Below the pieces are notes generated by a model. The model did not search any database. It was given only the letters and a program-made list of their open reading frames with translations, and was not told the DNA's origin. The position numbers and the translations under genes are program-made. This document shows positions 55,207 to 62,626 of a DNA stretch of 64,000 nucleotides, piece after piece. Source of the stretch: Polyangiaceae bacterium (GTDB lineage: Bacteria > Myxococcota_A > Polyangia > Polyangiales > Polyangiaceae); NCBI GenBank assembly GCA_025936045.1, contig JAICUB010000014.1:62001-126000 (forward strand), given 5' to 3'. Every line of letters begins with the position of its first letter. The stretch's first letter is position 1.

Positions 55207-56013
55207 CTAACCAGCTGATTTCGTTCGTTGTCTGAGCGCTTCATACAGCGCGATGCCGGCGGCGACGGACGCGTTGAGCGAGTCGATCGACGCGAGCCCG
55301 CCCAGCGTCGCAAGCGTCGTGCACGTACGCCGGACGGCGCGGCTCAGGCCCTCGCCTTCGCCCCCGAGCACGAGGACGGTGGGCGAGGTGAGCGTGCACT
55401 CCGCGAGCTTGGTAGGTGCCGTCGCATCGAGACCGATCACCTGCACCTCGCGCTCCCGGAGGGTGCCGAGCGCTTCATGAAGCGAGCTCACGCGACAGAG
55501 ACGCGCGTGCTCGATGGCGCCGGCCGACGCGCGGAAGGTCGCGGGCGTGAGGGGGGCCGAAGCATGCTCGCCCCAGACGACCGTAGCGCCTCCGAGCGCC
55601 ACGGCAGAGCGGACGACGGCGCCGAAGTTTTGCGGATCCTGGAGCGAGTCGAGGGCGAGAGCGAGGGGTGTCGTGTCGGCCAGCAACGCGTCGAGCGTCA
55701 AGAGCTCGAGCTCGGGCGCGAGGGCGGCGACGCCCTGGTGGGTCACGCCCCGCGCCAGCTGGTCGAGCTCCGCGCGCGTTACGTCGCGGACGCTCGGTAC
55801 GGCCTGGTCGGCCGCGAAGCGCGCAAGCGCATCGAGCTTCGGCGAGCGCCGCGCATCGATGAGCACTTCGTGAAGCGCGGCGCCGTGCCGGCGGATCGCC
55901 TCACGAACCGGCTGCAGCCCCACGACGAGTCGCCCGGGGCCGGGCGGCTTCAGGGGCGCTTCGCGCCGGCGCCAGCGCTCGCGCTCGCGGCCGCCCCTCG
56001 CGTCAGCCCGCAC
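55207..56013 (-). CDS. rlmB: SPOUT-family 23S rRNA 2'-O-ribose methyltransferase (RlmB-like)
   Basis: The product has 268 residues from the GTG at 56013, which overlaps the pyrF stop by 11 bases; longer in-frame sequence shadows pyrF. The N-terminal substrate-binding domain starts VVGLQPVREAIRRHG. The three SPOUT motifs are DSLQDPQNFGAVVRSA, VLVLGGEGEGLSRAVRR and IDSLNASVAAGIALYEA, which form the knotted SAM site. RlmB methylates G2251 of 23S rRNA, but related TrmH proteins act on tRNA, so the precise target is inferred. Confidence 0.87.
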   Translation of the reverse strand: MRADARGGRERERWRRREAPLKPPGPGRLVVGLQPVREAIRRHGAALHEVLIDARRSPKLDALARFAADQAVPSVRDVTRAELDQLARGVTHQGVAALAPELELLTLDALLADTTPLALALDSLQDPQNFGAVVRSAVALGGATVVWGEHASAPLTPATFRASAGAIEHARLCRVSSLHEALGTLREREVQVIGLDATAPTKLAECTLTSPTVLVLGGEGEGLSRAVRRTCTTLATLGGLASIDSLNASVAAGIALYEALRQRTKSAG

Positions 56014-56716
56014 TGGCCGCCGCGATCTCGTCGAGGATGCGGCGCGCGGCGAGCGAAGGGTCCGTCGCATCGCGAATCGGACGGCCGACGACGAGCACGC
56101 TCGAGCCGTCACGAATCGCGCTCGAAGGCGTGCCGACGCGCTTCTGATCGTCGCTCTTGTTGGCGTCGGCCGGGCGGATCCCCGGGGTTACCAGGACGAC
56201 GTCCGGCCCGAGCGCCTGCCGGAGCTCGCGTACCTCGGCCGCCGAGCAGACGAGGCCGCTCACGCCCGAGCTCACGGCGAGCTTGGCGAGTCGCAACGCT
56301 TGGGCGCTCGTCCCGTCGTTCACGCCGACGGTGCGGAGGTCGGCATCATCGAGCGAGGTGAGAACCGTGACGGCCAGCAGCCGCAGCGTGCTGCCTTCGC
56401 GCTCGACGCGCTTCGCGGCGCCTTCGAGCATCCGCGGACCTCCGCCGGCGTGCACGGTGAGGTAACGCACGCCGAGACCCACGGCCGACGCGACCGCACG
56501 TTCGACCGTCTCCGGAATGTCGTGGAGCTTCAGATCCAAAAATATGGCTGCCCCGAGCTGCTCCCCGAGACGAACGGCGGCCGGCCCTTCTTTCACGAAG
56601 AGCTCGAGCCCGATTTTCAGTACACCGGCCGAAGCCACGACGCGCTCGGCGCCGCGGCGGGCCTCATCGAGCGAAGGGTAGTCGAGTGGAAAGGCGAGGC
56701 GATCGCGCGCGCTCAT
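56003..56716 (-). CDS. pyrF: Orotidine 5'-phosphate decarboxylase PyrF
   Basis: The product has 237 residues. The TIM-barrel start is LAFPLDYPSLDEA, and the catalytic FLDLKLHDIPETV (DxKxxDI) is intact. TVHAGGG, VTPGIRPA and VVGRPIRDATDP form the phosphate-binding loops. It converts OMP to UMP in pyrimidine synthesis. It is cotranscribed with rlmB (11-base overlap) and lies 24 bases after the coiled-coil protein gene. Confidence 0.93.
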   Translation of the reverse strand: MSARDRLAFPLDYPSLDEARRGAERVVASAGVLKIGLELFVKEGPAAVRLGEQLGAAIFLDLKLHDIPETVERAVASAVGLGVRYLTVHAGGGPRMLEGAAKRVEREGSTLRLLAVTVLTSLDDADLRTVGVNDGTSAQALRLAKLAVSSGVSGLVCSAAEVRELRQALGPDVVLVTPGIRPADANKSDDQKRVGTPSSAIRDGSSVLVVGRPIRDATDPSLAARRILDEIAAASAG

Positions 56717-56740
56717 GTCGTCACTTTTCGCGAGCGAGGT

Positions 56741-57514
56741 TCAGAGATCGCCGCACATCGGGTCGCCCGGTGCGCAGTTGGAAGAGCTGCTCTTCTTGGG
56801 CTTGTCGCCGCCGCTCGGACGCGAGCCGCCACCTGCGCGCGACCCGCCGCCGGCCGCCTTCTTTGCGTCGGTGTCGGCCTTGGCTTGCGCGAGCTGCGTT
56901 TCGAGCGCCTTGCGCGTCGCTTCGTCTTTCGCGTTCGCGAGCGCGTTCGTGAGCTCGTCCTGCTTCTTCTCCGCCGCGTCGATGTCGGCCTTGAGCTGCT
57001 TCATCTCCGCGTCGTGCTTTTGCTGCTCGGCGAGCTGCGCGGCTTGAAGCTGACGCTCGCGCTCGGCGGACTTCATCGCGAGGGTAATGCCGACACCGAG
57101 ACCGATGACGAGCACGGCCGAAACGATGCCGACGATGAGCGTCAGGCGCTTCTTGTGCTGATCGGTCTTCAGCGCGGCGAGCTGCTGCTCGTGCGCCTGT
57201 TGAGAGGCGAGCTGTTGCATGCGGGCCTGGTGCTCCGCCTCCGCTTTCGCCTTCTCGATCTCGCCCTGCCGAATGGCCTCGAGGCGCATCGCTTCTTCGC
57301 GCTTGCGCTGCTCTTCGACGCGGCGAGACTCTTCCTCGGCGCGAAGGCGCGCTTCTTCGGCGGCGCGGCGCTCGGCTTCCTCTCGCGCGCGACGCTCGGC
57401 TTCCGCCCGTGACCTGCGATCCTTCTCCTGTTCCTCTTCTTTGATCCGGTTCTCCTCAAGGTTCATGAGCTCCTTGAGCGAGAAGAGAACGGAGCTTTCT
57501 TTCTGTTCGGCCAT
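56741..57514 (-). CDS. Coiled-coil membrane protein of unknown function
   Basis: The product has 257 residues. Residues 15-120 are a highly charged Glu/Arg/Ala coiled coil. One membrane segment (124-147, LTLIVGIVSAVLVIGLGVGITLAM) follows, then a second coiled coil (150-218) and a Gly/Ser/Lys-rich tail with two cysteines at the end (NCAPGDPMCGDL). The layout resembles TolA-like or cytoskeleton-linked single-pass proteins, but no domain is recognised. GAGGAA lies about 9 bases before the ATG, and a perfect 12-base palindrome lies just upstream of that. Confidence 0.68.
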   Translation of the reverse strand: MAEQKESSVLFSLKELMNLEENRIKEEEQEKDRRSRAEAERRAREEAERRAAEEARLRAEEESRRVEEQRKREEAMRLEAIRQGEIEKAKAEAEHQARMQQLASQQAHEQQLAALKTDQHKKRLTLIVGIVSAVLVIGLGVGITLAMKSAERERQLQAAQLAEQQKHDAEMKQLKADIDAAEKKQDELTNALANAKDEATRKALETQLAQAKADTDAKKAAGGGSRAGGGSRPSGGDKPKKSSSSNCAPGDPMCGDL

Positions 57515-57531
57515 GGGGCGATTTCCTCAAT

Positions 57532-57543
57532 CTAGCGCGCTAG
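57532..57543. promoter_or_regulatory. Palindrome upstream of the coiled-coil gene
   Basis: CTAGCGCGCTAG is a perfect 12-base palindrome 17 bases before the start codon at 57514. Ten bases further away, TCCGCGT and ACGCGGA (57554-57572, loop TTCAC) form a 7-pair hairpin. These are the only notable elements in the 268-base divergent gap up to 57783, which otherwise holds no gene. An operator or start-region control is possible. Confidence 0.3.
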
Positions 57544-57782
57544 GTGCGACTAGTCCGCGTTTCACACGCGGAGTCACCGCGAATAGCAACCGCGAAAGCA
57601 TGCCGTCAAGCGCTCGAACGGTGAGTGCCGAAGTCGTCAATGAGCTCCGCGGACAAGAGCGTTCGACCCGCATGCTGGCGCCGTCTTTGGTTCGTCGTTG
57701 CTACCACCTTTGGGCACATCCGGCTACATAAACGCATTAAAGCGCAACGGGGATTGCGAGCTCGGATGGTACGGTCGCGCGC

Positions 57783-57995
57783 ATGTCGAAGGTTACGGCG
57801 CCCGTAACGGGGACGGTCTGGAAGATTCAAGTCAAGCTCGGCGACAGCGTAGACGAGGGGCAAACGCTGGTGATCCTCGAGTCGATGAAGATGGAGATGC
57901 CGGTCGAAGCGCCCGAACGTGGCAAGGTGAGCGAGATTGCCGTCAGCGAAGGACAAGCGATCGAAGAGGGTGATGTTCTGGTCTCGCTCGACTAA
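57783..57995 (+). CDS. Free-standing biotinyl/lipoyl-attachment protein
   Basis: The product has 70 residues, a single biotinyl domain: VTAPVTGTVWKI, VKLGDSVDEGQTLVILESMKMEMPV and GQAIEEGDVLVSLD. The ESMKMEM motif with central Lys is that of biotin carrier domains (biotin rather than lipoate). It probably serves as the carrier of an acyl-CoA or oxaloacetate carboxylase encoded elsewhere, since no carboxylase gene is nearby. It lacks the Ala/Pro linker of AccB, as in the stand-alone carriers of some actinobacterial and deltaproteobacterial carboxylases. Confidence 0.88.
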   Translation: MSKVTAPVTGTVWKIQVKLGDSVDEGQTLVILESMKMEMPVEAPERGKVSEIAVSEGQAIEEGDVLVSLD

Positions 57996-58020
57996 GGAAG
58001 CTCGGCTAGAATTCCCCGAC

Positions 58021-58290
58021 ATGAGGTCGCTCGGCGCGGTCGTGCTCGCAGTCGTCGTTTCGGCCGCGGCTTGCGCCGGCAAGCAGGATCCAGCGGGTGC
58101 GGGGCAAGATTGCTACCGCGACGAGGATTGCCAGACAGGACTCGTCTGCGTTGCCAACGCGAGCGGCAACCGGGTCTGCAGCAAGGACGTGAAGAGCCTC
58201 GAATCGATGGTCGACGGCCCACCGCCCGCCGACACCGGCGCGGCGCCCACCGCGACCGCTCCACCTCCCGGTGCGGGTGGCGCGCCTTAG
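58021..58290 (+). CDS. Small lipoprotein
   Basis: The product has 89 residues from the ATG at 58021 (MRSLGAVVLAVVV); earlier in-frame starts would overlap the biotinyl gene. Lipobox AAAC gives Cys20. The mature part has CYRDEDCQTGLVCV and VCSKD, a four-cysteine motif also seen in the 6162 lipoprotein, then a Pro/Ala-rich tail. It starts 25 bases after the biotinyl protein gene and ends 4 bases before the convergent MCE gene. Confidence 0.7.
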   Translation: MRSLGAVVLAVVVSAAACAGKQDPAGAGQDCYRDEDCQTGLVCVANASGNRVCSKDVKSLESMVDGPPPADTGAAPTATAPPPGAGGAP

Positions 58291-58294
58291 GCGG

Positions 58295-59320
58295 TCACTG
58301 CTTCCAGAGTAGCTTCCACGGGTTGTGTTTGAGGTCGCGGACGAGCTCACTGAGGTCGTCGTAGAGCGCCTCGTCGCGAACGAGCGCGCCCGCGGTGCCC
58401 TTGCCCTGCTTTACGCGGTCGAGCAGCGCCTGCGCGTCGCCGGCCATCGATTTTGCGCTTTTAGCGGCATCGCCGAGGTCGCGCGTCATCCCCCCGAGGG
58501 CAGCGAGCTCTTCGTCACTCGCGAGGACGTGGGTGAGCTTCTTCGTGTCGCTCAAGACTTGCCGGCTGTCGCTCACGAGCGGCCCGACGTCTTTGGCCAT
58601 GACCTCCGAGCCGTGCTCCACGTTGTTCATGATGCGCGTCACCTGCGCACCGTCCACGTAGCGTTCGCGAGCCGCTTTGAGCGTGTCCACTGCGGTCGTC
58701 GAGAGCGCGTCGGCGTTGGCGACCATGTGGTCGATCTTGTCTTGATTGCGTTCGAGCACGCCGCCGGTGAGCGCGAGCGTGCGGTGGAGTCCGTCGAACG
58801 TTTCGGCGATTTTCTGCTCGTTATCGGAGAGTCCACGGTAGGCGCGGTGCAAAAGCTCGTAGCTTTCGCTGAGTAGGAGGTCGAGCTGCGGCGGACTCAC
58901 GCCGTGAACCTGCGCGCCGTCCCGCAGCAGCGGCCGCTCGGGGGAGCCGGGATCGACGGCGAGGAACATCTCACCGAGGACGCCCTGAATCGTGACGAAC
59001 CAGCGCGAGTTGTCGTGAATCGCGCTCGCGTAGCGGGTCTCGATCTTAGCCGTAACGCGGATCAGGGCGTCCGACTGGCCCGCCGGTGGCTTTTGGCCGA
59101 GCGCACCCAAAAAATCGATCTCGCTCACGCGTCCGACTTTGACCCCCGAGATGCGCACGGGAGCGCCCGTCGTGAGCCCGCCGGGATTCTGGAACGACAC
59201 GTAGACCGTGTAGGTTGGCTGGAAGGTGATACCGGCCATCAACACGGTGAAGAGGGCTATCAGGGCAACCGCGACGAGGATCAGCGCGCCCACTCTGATT
59301 TCGATCGATCGCTGGTTCAT
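58295..59320 (-). CDS. MCE-domain (MlaD-like) protein
   Basis: The product has 341 residues from the ATG at 59320 (MNQRSIEIRVGALILV). One N-terminal membrane helix (about 10-33) is followed by a single MCE domain (about 36-120: VYVSFQNPGGLTTGAPVRISGVKVGRV). A long helical C-terminal region with coiled-coil character follows. MCE proteins form hexameric rings in lipid transporters (Mla, Mce, Pqi). The usual partner permease (MlaE) and ATPase (MlaF) are not in the window, so it is either an orphan or works with a distant operon. Confidence 0.85.
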   Translation of the reverse strand: MNQRSIEIRVGALILVAVALIALFTVLMAGITFQPTYTVYVSFQNPGGLTTGAPVRISGVKVGRVSEIDFLGALGQKPPAGQSDALIRVTAKIETRYASAIHDNSRWFVTIQGVLGEMFLAVDPGSPERPLLRDGAQVHGVSPPQLDLLLSESYELLHRAYRGLSDNEQKIAETFDGLHRTLALTGGVLERNQDKIDHMVANADALSTTAVDTLKAARERYVDGAQVTRIMNNVEHGSEVMAKDVGPLVSDSRQVLSDTKKLTHVLASDEELAALGGMTRDLGDAAKSAKSMAGDAQALLDRVKQGKGTAGALVRDEALYDDLSELVRDLKHNPWKLLWKQ

Positions 59321-59430
59321 GGGCGCCAGGGTAACAGCGCCTCCCGTCGGGCGGAATTGAGCCGGCGCCGGCGCGCCCGACCACGAGGATCCCGCGACAG
59401 GTGCTATACCGAGCTCAGGTGACGGGCGAC

Positions 59431-60108
59431 ATGGCTTTCGCGGGGGTGCGCCCGAAAGGGCAGGGCCCGCGCGTCGCGTTCGCGTCGGTGGCCGTGCTCT
59501 TCGGCGTCTGGCTCGCGAGTTGCGGTGGAGCAGGGCCGGCGCCGCGAAGCGACGTGACCGATGCGGCCTTGAATCCCGCTGCGTGCGGCATCGACGAGGT
59601 GCGCGAGTATCGCTGCGACGCGCTGCTCCCGCGCACGTCCGCGCTGCCCGCACCGGAGCCCTTCGACACGTGTCCTTCCGCCATCGAGGTGAAGGACGCG
59701 GTGTTTCAGCCGAAGTCCGGCGCGGGGCGCTTCGATGCCCACCGCACGGAGCGAGCGCGCCGGCGCGCGCCGCCCGGCACGCAGTGTTGCTACAGCTGGT
59801 GCGGCAAGGTGAAAGTCGTGGACCCTGCCGAGGTCGTCGACCGCTGCCGCGAACCCCTCGCGTTTCACGAGTCCTACTGCATCGCCGCGCTCGAGAACGG
59901 CACGAAGGGCGCAGTCGCGTCCGAGCCGTACGGAGCCTGCCCGGCCGCGATTCGGCCGCCCGACGCCGCGGCGTTTTCGGTGCCGAACGGAGCGCTCATC
60001 GACTATCGCCTGACCGCGGCGCGGCGCCGGGCGAACGAGCCCCTCTGCTGCTACGGCTGGTGCTCGATCGCGCCCCCCGGCACCGCACTCGAGCGCTCGA
60101 ATCACTAG
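59431..60108 (+). CDS. Lipoprotein with duplicated CCYxWC module
   Basis: The product has 225 residues from the ATG at 59431; a GTG at 59401 would add ten residues. Lipobox LASC gives Cys31. Two copies of one module lie at about 78-124 and 167-211. Each starts CPsAI or CPAAI, passes a basic RRR segment, and ends CCYSWC or CCYGWC. The shared pattern (C...RRR...CCYxWC) shows an internal duplication with four cysteines per copy. No known family is recognised; disulphide bonding or metal binding is possible. Confidence 0.72.
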   Translation: MAFAGVRPKGQGPRVAFASVAVLFGVWLASCGGAGPAPRSDVTDAALNPAACGIDEVREYRCDALLPRTSALPAPEPFDTCPSAIEVKDAVFQPKSGAGRFDAHRTERARRRAPPGTQCCYSWCGKVKVVDPAEVVDRCREPLAFHESYCIAALENGTKGAVASEPYGACPAAIRPPDAAAFSVPNGALIDYRLTAARRRANEPLCCYGWCSIAPPGTALERSNH

Positions 60109-60124
60109 CCTTTTCGTCGCGTCG

Positions 60125-60949
60125 CTAGCGAATCAGTGGTGCGGGCTTGGCCGTCGCGCGGTTCGATTGCCGCTCGTCGCCGCGTGCCGCGCGCAGCTCG
60201 TGCTCGGCACGCCGTAGCCGGAGCCAGAGGCCCACGACGCAGGCGAGCAGCGCGGCGTTCAACACGGCCGCGACGGCGATGATCCCGCGCAACGCGAAGA
60301 GCGACGCGTGCGTCACCGTCAGTGGTCCGAGCTGCGCAAGCTGGTGCTCCGGCTGACGCGGCCGCGGCGGGGCGGGCAGCATCACGACCGAGACTTCTTC
60401 GGGCAAAAGGCCGGGAACGGCGCCGGCGACGAGACGCTGCACCTCGGACGCGGTGAGCGGAGGCGTCGGGCCGCGATGACGGAGCAAGACGGACGCGGTC
60501 GCGGTCGGCGGCTTCGCGTCGAGCTCGAGCGGGTCGCGACCGGGGACGCCCAGATGCACGCGTGCCGAAAGCACGCCGTCGAGGCCGCGCAGCGAGCGTT
60601 CGAGCTCGTCGCTGGTTCCCGTGATGACCCGCGCGTGTTCGGCGACGCGGCTCGGCACCATCGAGCCTTTGCCGAGCGCTTCGAGGACGCCCGGCGCCGC
60701 GGGCGGCGGCAACCCCTGTTCGGCCAAGACGGCCAGTGCGGCCCCAGCGTCGTCGTGCGCGACCGTGACGCGATAGGCGCCTTCTTTATCCGGGTCGCGG
60801 TCCTTTTCCGAGGCGACGCCGCTCTGCTCCAGCGCCACGACGACTTGGCTCGCGTCGCTTTCGTCGAGCCCCGCGACGATGGGCACGCTGCAGCCGGCCG
60901 CGCCGAGACACGCGAGGCCGAGGGCCCAGGCTGTTCCCCACGAGCGCAT
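60125..60949 (-). CDS. Orphan SctJ/YscJ-type ring lipoprotein
   Basis: The product has 274 residues. Lipobox AAGC gives Cys20. The two ring-building domains follow, with IVAGLDESDASQVVVALEQSGV, YRVTVAHDDAGAALAVLAEQGLP, ARVITGTSDELERSLRGLDGVLSARVHL and LTASEVQRLVAGAVPGLLPEEVSVVM. These are the hallmarks of SctJ (YscJ, PrgK) and of the FliF N-terminus. A C-terminal membrane helix (about 215-240) ends in a basic tail, as in SctJ. No other type III secretion gene is visible in the window. It starts 22 bases after the pseudokinase gene on the same strand. Confidence 0.85.
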   Translation of the reverse strand: MRSWGTAWALGLACLGAAGCSVPIVAGLDESDASQVVVALEQSGVASEKDRDPDKEGAYRVTVAHDDAGAALAVLAEQGLPPPAAPGVLEALGKGSMVPSRVAEHARVITGTSDELERSLRGLDGVLSARVHLGVPGRDPLELDAKPPTATASVLLRHRGPTPPLTASEVQRLVAGAVPGLLPEEVSVVMLPAPPRPRQPEHQLAQLGPLTVTHASLFALRGIIAVAAVLNAALLACVVGLWLRLRRAEHELRAARGDERQSNRATAKPAPLIR

Positions 60950-60971
60950 GCGACTTCCCCCGTCCTTTGCA

Positions 60972-62525
60972 CTAAAAGTGCGTGCGCGTCACGTCGAGCT
61001 TCGGATTCGAGGGAAAACTCAGGCCGCGGACCGACGCGGCGATGCACGACTGGATGCTGCGGTTCGCAGGATGGGTCGTGATGGTCACGCCGACGGCGCG
61101 CCCGTTTTGTACCGCCGCGCAGATGTCGAGGCTCATCGAGTCCGGAACGCCGCAGTGCGAAAAGTAGCTGCCACGGTTCAGGATGCTGCCGTATTGCTGC
61201 CCCGTGATATCGGCCTGGCCACGGGGGCCCCCGATGTTCATCTCCTCGACGTACGCGTTCTGCGCCGACTCGCAGCTCATACCGCCGCCGAGGATGGGCA
61301 CGCCGCCCGGCCCGCGTCCGACGACGCGCTTGCCCCCGCCTCCGCGCTTGCCGGATGCGTTGAGGCCGCCGTCGACCTCGATGTTACTCAACGTGTCGTC
61401 CTGAACGTCCACGTTGTCATTCTTGGCGCCCCGTTTCGTGAGAATCCATGCGCCGCCGGCCGCGAGCAACGCGCCGACGAGTGCGAGACCCAGGATCGTC
61501 TTGCCGCGGTTGCTCCGGCTCTCCTGCACGACCACGCGCTCGATCGCGGCTTTTTCGGCCTTGATGTCGCGGTGAAGGCGCGCATGCTCCGCGAACGGCG
61601 CAAACTCGTCCCAATCCTTGATCGTGCGTTCGTCGTTGCTCAACGCATCGCGGAGCACGTCGGAATCGACGAAGGTGTGCGTGGCAATCTGCTGTAGAAG
61701 CTCCACGGCGCTGAACGGGCCGTGATCCATGCCGTCTTTCACGACGACGTAGCGAGGACGCGGATCGGCTTCGAGCCGCGCCTTGAGCGACGCGAGCTCG
61801 GTCGTCGCGTCCATCGGTCGCGAGGGCACCGGCTGCCGCCCCGGCGGAACCGCGGGAACGTAAGAGCCCCGGAGCTCGATGGGCAGCTCCTCCGGTGGAA
61901 GCATGGACATGCGTAAATCCACCTCGAAATTGGCGTCGTGGTCGAGGCGGGACACGTCGGCGGGGGGCGGCGGCGCGACGGTACCGGGAGGCGCAAACTG
62001 GTGCAGCGCCTGAGCCAGCGCGTTCAAATCGTCCGGCCGGTGCGCGGGATCTGAAATGAGCGCTTTGGCGAGCACGCTTTCGAAGTTTTGAGGCAGCGCG
62101 TTGACCACTTCGCTCGGCCGGCGCATGCCGGGGCCGACGGAAAGTCCGGTCACGAGCTCGTAGAGAATGGCGCCGACCGCGAAGACGCTCGCTCGCGCAG
62201 TTCCGGGTTGGCCGCTCCGTTCCTCGGGAGCGAGGCATGATTTGTCACGGGGCAAGACCGGCGATCGCGCCGCGAGCTCGGGCGACACATTGTAAAAGCC
62301 GTATTGATTTTCGACGAGCGACGACGGGTGCACGAATAGCCGGTGACCGGCACGGTGCATCTCGGCGACTTCGACGCAGAGCGGGACCACGATCCCGACG
62401 GCTTGTTTCAGGTTCAGTCGCTCACCGCGCGCCCGAACCTCTTCGAGGCGAGCTCGAAGTGTTCCGGGGACGACGGCGGCGCCGACGGGTAACGGGGTGG
62501 CAAGGCGCTGCGAGGGCGACACCAT
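60972..62525 (-). CDS. Pseudokinase with GYF-like domain and AgmX-like C-terminus
   Basis: The product has 517 residues from the ATG at 62525. Residues 40-180 resemble the C-lobe of a Ser/Thr kinase (MHRAGHRLFVHPSS in place of HRDLKPSN, LAPEERSG for the APE motif, ASVFAVGAILYELVTG for subdomain IX). The glycine loop, the ATP lysine and the catalytic Asp are missing, and the subdomain IX Asp is Ser113. Residues about 258-315 form a GYF_2-like domain (YVVVKDGMDHGPFSAVELL). A membrane helix (343-362) follows. The periplasmic end has two or more Cys and RGLSFPSNPKLDVTRT, like the C-terminus of the gliding protein AgmX. It is probably a membrane signalling scaffold. Confidence 0.75.
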   Translation of the reverse strand: MVSPSQRLATPLPVGAAVVPGTLRARLEEVRARGERLNLKQAVGIVVPLCVEVAEMHRAGHRLFVHPSSLVENQYGFYNVSPELAARSPVLPRDKSCLAPEERSGQPGTARASVFAVGAILYELVTGLSVGPGMRRPSEVVNALPQNFESVLAKALISDPAHRPDDLNALAQALHQFAPPGTVAPPPPADVSRLDHDANFEVDLRMSMLPPEELPIELRGSYVPAVPPGRQPVPSRPMDATTELASLKARLEADPRPRYVVVKDGMDHGPFSAVELLQQIATHTFVDSDVLRDALSNDERTIKDWDEFAPFAEHARLHRDIKAEKAAIERVVVQESRSNRGKTILGLALVGALLAAGGAWILTKRGAKNDNVDVQDDTLSNIEVDGGLNASGKRGGGGKRVVGRGPGGVPILGGGMSCESAQNAYVEEMNIGGPRGQADITGQQYGSILNRGSYFSHCGVPDSMSLDICAAVQNGRAVGVTITTHPANRSIQSCIAASVRGLSFPSNPKLDVTRTHF

Positions 62526-62626
62526 GGACTGGGCCGCATAGTAACGCGACGCCGCGGGATTTCCAGCCGAGGCTGAACGTGGGCGGGTGTGGGACGTGTA
62601 TGCCCGCGCGGACGAATTGGTTCGTC

